From: Cystobacter fuscus DSM 2262
Lineage (GTDB): Bacteria; Myxococcota; Myxococcia; Myxococcales; Myxococcaceae
Reading direction: 5' to 3'
DNA: 64,000 nt
Assembly: GCF_000335475.2 (NCBI RefSeq)
Contig: NZ_ANAH02000071.1
Span: forward strand, 1 to 64,000
In this document: positions 58,801 to 64,000 of the stretch, one piece after another
Layout: each line of letters opens with the position of its first letter
How positions within the stretch are numbered: the stretch's first letter is position 1
Notes under the pieces: generated by a model
What the model was told of the DNA's origin: nothing
The model's database searches: none
What the model saw: the letters and a program-made list of their open reading frames with translations, nothing else
Program-made: the position numbers and the translations under genes

Positions 58801-61800
58801 CCTTCGCGGGGGTCTGGCGGGAGCATGCGGCCTCGTGCACGGGCGTGGTGTTCCTGCGCGCCCTGGAGACGGAGCGGGCGCACGAGGCGTGCTTGGAGCT
58901 GGCTTCGGTGCTTCACGTCCTGGAGGGGACTCCGGACGCGGCGGCCCGTGTGTGGGTGGTGACCCGGAACGCGCAGTCCGCGAGCGCGGAGGCGCGTGTG
59001 AATCCCTCCCAGGCCCTGTTGTGGGGGCTCGGGCGGACCGCATCACTGGAGAGTCCCCAGCACTGGGGCGGGTTGATCGACCTGGGGCCCGAGGAGGGCG
59101 TGGAGCGGCTCTGGGAGGAGCTGGGCGCGGCGGACGGCGAGGATCAGGTGCTCCTGCGGGACGGCCAGCGCTACGTGGCGCGGTTGCTGGAGCGGGAGGC
59201 GCCCGAACTCCAGCCCCTGCCCGTGAGCGCCGACGCCACCTACCTCATCACCGGAGGCAAGGGAGCGCTCGGGCTGAACGTGGCGCGCCGGCTGGTGCGG
59301 CGCGGGGCCCGGCATCTCGTGCTCACCATGCGCGGGGCCTTTCCCGAGCGCTCGCGATGGGACGCGCTCCAGGGGCTGGGGGATGAGCAGGCCCGGCGGA
59401 TCGCCATGGTGCGCGAGCTGGAGGCGGCGGGCGCCGAGGTATGGCTGGCCCAGGCGGATGTGTCCCAGCGCGACGCGATGGCGGCGCTGCTCGAGCGGAT
59501 GAAGGGCGCGCTGCCTCCCCTGCGCGGAATCGTCCACGCGGCGGGGGTGTCCGCGACCGCGCGGGTGGCGGACCTGGACGCGGAGACGCTCGGGCGGGTG
59601 CTGGCGCCCAAGGTGGACGGCGCGTGGAACCTCCATGCGTTGACGCGCGAGCTGCCGTTGGACTTCTTCGTCCTCTTCTCCTCGGTCGCCGGGGTGTGGG
59701 GCTCGTCGAACGGAGGGGCCTACGCGGCGGCCAATGCCTTCCTGGACGGGCTCGCGGCGCACCGGCGGGCCCTGGGGCTCGTGGCGACGAGCATCGACTG
59801 GGGCCTGTGGGAGGGCGCGGGCCTGGCGACGATCGAGGAGCGGGTCTGGCTGGAGGGCGTGGGGCTGGATGCGCTCGATCGCGAGGCCGCCCTGGACTGG
59901 ATGGAGCGGCTCGTGGCCGCGCGGGTGCCTCATGCCGTGGTGGCGAGTATCCGCTGGGAGCGCTTCCGCTCCCTGCTCGAGGCCCGGAGGGCCCGGCCGT
60001 TCCTGGCGGACCTTCGCGTGCACGGCGCCTCCGAGCCCACGCGGGCGCTCCCCGAGGGCAAGGCCCCGCCCCGGCCGGCCTGGAAGGACGCGGCCACGCC
60101 GTCCGCCCGGCGCGAGGCCGTGGGCGCGCTGGTCCGCGAGACGGTGTCGCGCACGCTGGGCCTGTCCGCCGGACAGCCCCTCGACGCCGAGCGCGGCTTC
60201 CACGAGCTGGGGTTGGACTCCATCATGGCGGTGGAGCTGAAGGGCCGGCTCCAGGAGCAGCTCGGGCTGACGCTGCCGGCGACGCTCGCGTTCAACTACC
60301 CGAGCGTGCGCGCGCTCACCGAGCACCTCGACTCGCTGCTGCATCAGGAGTCTCCCCTCGCCACGACGACCGAGGCCCGTGCCGGGGCCGCCTTGGACGA
60401 GCCCATCGCCATCGTCGGCATGGCGTGCCGGATGCCGGGGGGAGCGGACACGCCCGAGGCCTTCTGGAGGCTGTTGAAGGAGGGGACGGACGCCATCTCG
60501 GAGGTTCCGGCGGATCGCTGGGACGTGGAGGGCTGGTACGACCCGGATCCCGAGGCGCCGGGGAAGATGTACGTGCGCGAGGGCGGCTTCCTGCGCGAGG
60601 TGGACCGGTTCGATCCCCGCTTCTTCGGCATCTCGCCGCGCGAGGCGGAGAGCATGGATCCGCAGCAGCGGTTGATGCTGGAAGTGGCCTGGGAGGCGCT
60701 GGAGCGGGCGGGGCAGGACGTGAGCACGCTGCGGGGTTCGCGCACGGGAGTCTTCGTGGGCGTCACCGCGGCGGACTACGCGCGGGTCATCCTCCAGGGG
60801 CCCGTCGAGCAGGTGGATGCATGGTTCGCCTCGGGCACGTCGCTCAACGCGGTGGCCGGGCGCGTGTCGTACCTGCTCGGGTTGCAGGGGCCGAGCATGG
60901 TGGTGGACACGGCGTGCTCGTCGTCGCTGACGGCGTTGCACCTGGCGTGTCAGAGCCTGCGCTCGGGCGAGTCCACGCGGGCCCTGGCGGCGGGGGTGAA
61001 CGTCATTCTCTCGCCCGAGTCGATGCTGGCGGTGAGCAAGGCGCGGATGCTGGCGCCGGACGGGCGGTGCAAGACGTTCGACGCGTCGGCCAATGGCTTC
61101 GCGCGGGCGGAGGGCTGTGGGGTGCTGGTGTTGGAGCGGCTGTCGGAGGCGAGGGCACGCGGCGCCAACATCCTCGCGGTCATCCGGGGCTCGGCGGTGA
61201 ACCAGGACGGGCCGAGCAGCGGGCTCACGGTGCCCAATGGGCAGGCGCAGCGGGCGGTCATCCAGCAGGCCTTGCGTAGCGCGGGCGTGGCTCCGGCCGA
61301 GGTGAGCTACCTGGAGGCGCATGGCACGGGGACGTCGTTGGGAGACCCCATCGAGGCCGAGGCGATGTGGTCGGTGTTGAAGGAGGGACGCCAGGGCAAC
61401 GAGTCGCTGTGGATGGGCTCGGTGAAGACGAACGTGGGCCACCTGGAGTCGGCGTCGGGCGTGGCGGGCGTGATGAAGGTGGTGTTGGCGATGCGGCACG
61501 GCCAGTTGCCGGCGCACCTGCACCTGAAGACGCCCAACCCGCACATCGACTGGAAGGGCATGGGGGTGAAGGTGCCGGCGGCGCTGACGGACTGGGCGCC
61601 CACGCAGGGCCGGCGCATCGCGGGGGTGAGCTCCTTCGGCTTCAGCGGGACGAACGCCCACGTGGTGTTGGAGGAGGCACCGCCCGCGTCCGAGCGGAAG
61701 CGCCCGGAGACGGAGCCGCGGCGGCACGTGCTGCTGCTGTCGGCGCGGAATCCCGAGGCCCTGCGTGCCCTCGCGGGCCGCTACGCGCGGGCCCTGGAGG

Positions 61801-64000
61801 ACGGTGCGGACGTCGTGGACATGTGCTTCACGGCGGCGGTGGGACGGACGCGCTTCGAGCACTGGCTCACGGTGGAGGCCGACTCGGCGCAGCGCATGCG
61901 CGAGCGGCTGTCCGCGGTGGAGGCGGGCCAGTCCCCCGAGGGCGTGGTGTTCGGAAGCGGAGCGGACCAGGCGCCCCGGTGGGAGCCCTCGGAACTCGCG
62001 GCGGGTGGGGGCCGGCTCATCCCCCTGCCCACCTATCCCTTCCAGCGTCAGCGCTACTGGTGGAAGGGCTCGACGCCCCGCGTGGCCTCCCGGAGCCACG
62101 AGACCCCGGCGCCCCACTTCGGCCGGCGGCTGCGGTCTCCGGCGCTCGACGCGATCGTCTACGAGACGGTGTATGGCCCGTCCGGTCCGGCCCACCTCGA
62201 CGACCACCGGCTCTATGGAACCCGCGTCGCGGCGGGCTCCTCGCACGTGTCGTTGCTGCTCTCGGTGATCGAGGACGTGTACGGCTCTCCCGCGTGCACC
62301 CTGGAGAACCTGGCCTTCCCCCGCGCGCTGATCCTCTCGGAGAACGAGGAGCGCACGGTGCAGGTCATCCTGTCTCCACCGGAGCGCGGTGGCGCGTTCG
62401 AGGTGAAATCGCTGGGGGCCGACGGCGGTGGAGAGGCGTGGCTGCCGCATGTCAGCGGCAGTCTGAGCCTCGGTGAGGCCCCGCCCCCGGAGCCGTGGGA
62501 GTCCCGAGAGGAACTCCAGACGCGCTGCCAGGAGGTCCTCCTGGGCGAGGACTTCTACCGGGGGATGCGCGGGCAGGGCTACGTGCTCGGCTCGAGCTAC
62601 ATGTGGATCCACTCGGCGAAGCGCGGGGGCGCGGACATCCTCGGGGAGCTGCGGCTGCCCGAGCTGCCGGACTCGCTGGAGGAGCACGTGCTCCATCCCG
62701 GCTTCGTGGACTCGTGCTTCCAGGTGCTCACGAGCTGGACGCTGGAGTACCAGTCGCGCTTCCCCGACGCGATCCTCATTCCCTTCAGCGTCTCGCGCTT
62801 CACCGTGCATCGGCGGCCCCGGGGCACGGTGTGGTGCCACGCGCGCGTCCGGGAGGACGGCCGGGCCGGGGTGGGGGCGTCCCTGGGCGGCGATCTGCGC
62901 ATCTATGACGAGCAGGGCCTGGTGGCCGAGGTGCTCGGCTTCCGCGCGCGGATGGCGAGCCGCGAGGCCGTGCGTCCGGGACTCCAGGCGCCGAGGGAGG
63001 AGGCGCGCTACGAGCTGACGTGGAAGCCCGAGCCGCCTCCGTCCGGGACGAGGCCCGTGTTGGATCCCCGACCCTGGGTGTTGTGGATGGACCGGCACGG
63101 CGTGGGCGAGCGGCTCGGGCGGCTGATGGAGGAGCACGGGGCCTCGGTCATCCGGGTCCGCTCGGCGGCCGTGTTCCAGAAGCTCGGCGCGGACTCCTTC
63201 GAGGTGGACGCGTGGCGGCCGGAGGACTGCGCGCGCCTGTTGAGCGAGGCCCTGGGCGCGGAGGGGTGCGCGGGGGTGGTGTACCTGGCGGGCCTCGATG
63301 CCCGTGCGTCCGAGGACGCGTCGGCGGACACCGTGCAGCGCGCCGTCCTGGAGGCGAGCGGCGGGGCCCTGCACCTGGTGAAGGGGCTGGTGGGGAGCAA
63401 CACGGTGGTGCCGGTGTGGCTCGTCACGCAAGGCGCCCAGGCGGTGAGCAACGGCCCCGTGAGCCTGCCCCAGGCGCCGTTGTGGGGCCTCGGCCGGGCC
63501 ATCGATCGCGAGCACCCCGAGCTGCGCTGCACGCGCGTGGACCTGGACGCCCGGGACGAGGAGGGCAGCCTCCGGGGGCTGCTGGCCGAGCTGGCCCGTG
63601 GCGAGAGCACCGCCGGACGCGAGGTGGTGTTGCGCCGGGGCGTGCGGCTGCACCCCGAGCTGCGTGAGGAGCGGGGCGGACGGGACGTGGCCCCCGTGCT
63701 GCTCCCGGAGGCCACCTACCTCATTACGGGAGGGCTCGGAGGACTGGGCCTGGAGGTGGCGAAGTGGATGGTGGAGCGGGGCGCGCGGCACCTGGTGCTG
63801 GTGGGACGCCGGGCGCCCTCGGCGCTGGCCACCGAGGCGGTGCGTGCCCTGGAACACGCGGGGGCCCAGGTGACGCTCGCGTCCGTGGACGTATCGCGCG
63901 AGGACGAGGTGTCCCGGCTGCTGCGTCAGGTGGATGAGGCATCCCCGCCCCTGCGGGGTGTCATCCACGCGGCGGGCGTGCTGGAGGATGGCGCGCTCTT
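55866..64000 (+). CDS. Type I polyketide synthase, two modules visible, incomplete at the window end: KS-AT-KR-ACP-KS-(no AT)-DH-KR...
   Basis: At least 2711 residues, open to the last base. An N-terminal coiled-coil docking segment (EEIKQRLARAVMAMQKMQAR) receives PKS1. First module: KS (Cys197, His332, His372), AT (GHSVGE with Ser645; HAFH 745-748, malonyl type), KR (TGGKGALG near 1130, Ser1273, Trp1278, Tyr1286; A type), ACP (Ser1452). Second module: KS (Cys1684, His1819, His1859) followed after about 120 residues by the post-AT linker LPTYPFQRQRYWW, so no AT is present. It continues with DH (His2114 in HRLYG, Asp2282 in FVDSCFQ) and the start of a KR (TGGLGGLG near 2621; HAAGVLEDG). GTG start overlaps the PKS1 stop. 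The product cannot be named. Confidence 0.95.
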   Translation, partial: MSEEGKEEIKQRLARAVMAMQKMQARIESLERARSEPIALVGMGCRFPGGADTPEAYWELLAAGRDVVRREPASRRFGPDSGAPRWAGYLEDVSGFDAEFFGISPREAASLDPRQRLLLEVAWEALEHAGQDPERLVDTATGVFVGLTGDDYARLLPTDPESIDAYFSTGNGHCFPPGRLSYTLGLRGPSLSVDTACSSSLVAVHLACQSLRSGECDVALAGGVNLVLHPSVTQSLVRMQALSPNGRCSAFDARANGFVRGEGCGLVVLKRLSDAQAQGDRILALIRGSAVNQDGRSQGLTAPNVLAQRDLLLQALKNAKLQPSALGYVEAHGTGTPLGDPIEVEALVEVLGKPRPDGQPCALGSVKTNMGHLEAAAGIAGLMKAALALQHEAIPKHLNFSRLNPRIRLEGTPFFVPTETRPWKRSAQPRFAGVSAFGMSGTNAHIILEEAPLPAAPTRAPAPRPAHLLTLSARNEDALGELARRYASHLSAHPEEDAADVCFTANTARARMEHRLSVVGDSTRVLAERLSAFASGSRQERVAQGKAGHTPPRVAFLFTGQGAQFAGMGRRLYETAPVFRDALERCASRLSPRMDLLSVLFPKDGATSPIDQTAFSQPALFALEYALAELWRSWGVVPDAVMGHSVGEFAAACVAGILSMEDALDLIAERGRLMQALPPGGVMAMVFASREQVEPLLAKEPGRVSIAADNAPGQLTVSGEAAAVERILAALEAQGLATRKLNVSHAFHSPLMEPMLDALEARAARMARAPGQLPLVSNVMGRVVGPSELGAPGYWRRHAREAVRFQEGMASLRGLGIDVFVEVGPHATLLGLGKACLGDGPTWLASLRKGQDDQEQMLDTLGRLFVQGHSLEWKGVDPEPARRRLVLPRYPWRRQRHWALPETSATAAAPQVEVPRPAPEGGSQGARYEVEWRPSARAVSEVSPARGSWLVLGEGEEGRRLAAHLQSQGRACVTVAPSAFAGVWREHAASCTGVVFLRALETERAHEACLELASVLHVLEGTPDAAARVWVVTRNAQSASAEARVNPSQALLWGLGRTASLESPQHWGGLIDLGPEEGVERLWEELGAADGEDQVLLRDGQRYVARLLEREAPELQPLPVSADATYLITGGKGALGLNVARRLVRRGARHLVLTMRGAFPERSRWDALQGLGDEQARRIAMVRELEAAGAEVWLAQADVSQRDAMAALLERMKGALPPLRGIVHAAGVSATARVADLDAETLGRVLAPKVDGAWNLHALTRELPLDFFVLFSSVAGVWGSSNGGAYAAANAFLDGLAAHRRALGLVATSIDWGLWEGAGLATIEERVWLEGVGLDALDREAALDWMERLVAARVPHAVVASIRWERFRSLLEARRARPFLADLRVHGASEPTRALPEGKAPPRPAWKDAATPSARREAVGALVRETVSRTLGLSAGQPLDAERGFHELGLDSIMAVELKGRLQEQLGLTLPATLAFNYPSVRALTEHLDSLLHQESPLATTTEARAGAALDEPIAIVGMACRMPGGADTPEAFWRLLKEGTDAISEVPADRWDVEGWYDPDPEAPGKMYVREGGFLREVDRFDPRFFGISPREAESMDPQQRLMLEVAWEALERAGQDVSTLRGSRTGVFVGVTAADYARVILQGPVEQVDAWFASGTSLNAVAGRVSYLLGLQGPSMVVDTACSSSLTALHLACQSLRSGESTRALAAGVNVILSPESMLAVSKARMLAPDGRCKTFDASANGFARAEGCGVLVLERLSEARARGANILAVIRGSAVNQDGPSSGLTVPNGQAQRAVIQQALRSAGVAPAEVSYLEAHGTGTSLGDPIEAEAMWSVLKEGRQGNESLWMGSVKTNVGHLESASGVAGVMKVVLAMRHGQLPAHLHLKTPNPHIDWKGMGVKVPAALTDWAPTQGRRIAGVSSFGFSGTNAHVVLEEAPPASERKRPETEPRRHVLLLSARNPEALRALAGRYARALEDGADVVDMCFTAAVGRTRFEHWLTVEADSAQRMRERLSAVEAGQSPEGVVFGSGADQAPRWEPSELAAGGGRLIPLPTYPFQRQRYWWKGSTPRVASRSHETPAPHFGRRLRSPALDAIVYETVYGPSGPAHLDDHRLYGTRVAAGSSHVSLLLSVIEDVYGSPACTLENLAFPRALILSENEERTVQVILSPPERGGAFEVKSLGADGGGEAWLPHVSGSLSLGEAPPPEPWESREELQTRCQEVLLGEDFYRGMRGQGYVLGSSYMWIHSAKRGGADILGELRLPELPDSLEEHVLHPGFVDSCFQVLTSWTLEYQSRFPDAILIPFSVSRFTVHRRPRGTVWCHARVREDGRAGVGASLGGDLRIYDEQGLVAEVLGFRARMASREAVRPGLQAPREEARYELTWKPEPPPSGTRPVLDPRPWVLWMDRHGVGERLGRLMEEHGASVIRVRSAAVFQKLGADSFEVDAWRPEDCARLLSEALGAEGCAGVVYLAGLDARASEDASADTVQRAVLEASGGALHLVKGLVGSNTVVPVWLVTQGAQAVSNGPVSLPQAPLWGLGRAIDREHPELRCTRVDLDARDEEGSLRGLLAELARGESTAGREVVLRRGVRLHPELREERGGRDVAPVLLPEATYLITGGLGGLGLEVAKWMVERGARHLVLVGRRAPSALATEAVRALEHAGAQVTLASVDVSREDEVSRLLRQVDEASPPLRGVIHAAGVLEDGAL

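Noticed and set aside
47962-63968. Minus-strand open frames of up to 2609 codons opposite the PKS genes
   Set aside because: The plus frames carry all PKS active-site motifs in order. The opposite frames are low-complexity shadows of GC-biased codons.

Overview
The window is high-GC DNA with strong third-position G/C bias and is almost certainly from a myxobacterium of the Cystobacter/Archangium/Melittangium side of the Myxococcota. The evidence is a giant TPR protein followed directly by a zinc-ribbon/GYF/TonB-like protein, which is the gliding-motility pair GltI (AgmK) and GltJ (AgmX), together with many lipoproteins, a B12-dependent ribonucleotide reductase and a large modular polyketide synthase (PKS). 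The species cannot be named from the sequence alone.

Layout. 0-14.4 kb: gltI and gltJ, with a hairpin and a good promoter between them. 14.5-19.4 kb: two lipoproteins, a MORN-repeat protein and a RelA/SpoT-like or TIGR04552-like protein, partly in visibly AT-richer DNA. 19.6-26.3 kb: ffh, tRNA-Leu(UAA), tRNA-Arg(CCG), nrdJ and a thioredoxin-like [2Fe-2S] ferredoxin. 26.4-34.8 kb: a Bax-inhibitor-1 protein, an ATP-grasp-like protein, a small membrane His/Cys protein plus a His-tailed lipoprotein, an unknown three-gene operon, an alpha/beta hydrolase with a CBS protein, and an isochorismatase-type hydrolase. 34.9-40.2 kb (minus strand): a complete zinc-type metal acquisition operon with a membrane His/Cys protein, porin, ZnuA-like binding protein, His-rich lipoprotein, ZnuC-like ATPase and ZnuB-like permease. 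40.3-47.9 kb: folE, a GlcD-type FAD oxidase, an RpoH-like sigma factor, a TPR lipoprotein-like protein, tatA, a degenerate histidine kinase divergent from a response regulator, an SCP2 protein and a CaiB-type CoA transferase/racemase. 48.2-64 kb: two translationally coupled type I PKS genes, the second running off the window.

The PKS is the most unusual part. PKS1 is KS-AT0-AT-DH-ER-KR-ACP. Its first AT has lost both the catalytic serine (GHGVGE) and the central subdomain, and there is no loading ACP. PKS2 is docking-KS-AT(malonyl)-KR-ACP-KS-DH-KR..., and its second module has no AT at all although the flanking linkers are intact. The line therefore seems to begin with a decayed loading AT and to contain one AT-less module inside an otherwise cis-AT system.

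Other points of interest are an approximately 300-residue higher-order repeat in GltI, a paralogous pair of small His/Cys membrane proteins at two putative metal loci, a 15-bp hairpin just before a start codon, and a response regulator whose best ribosome-binding site points to a CTG codon.
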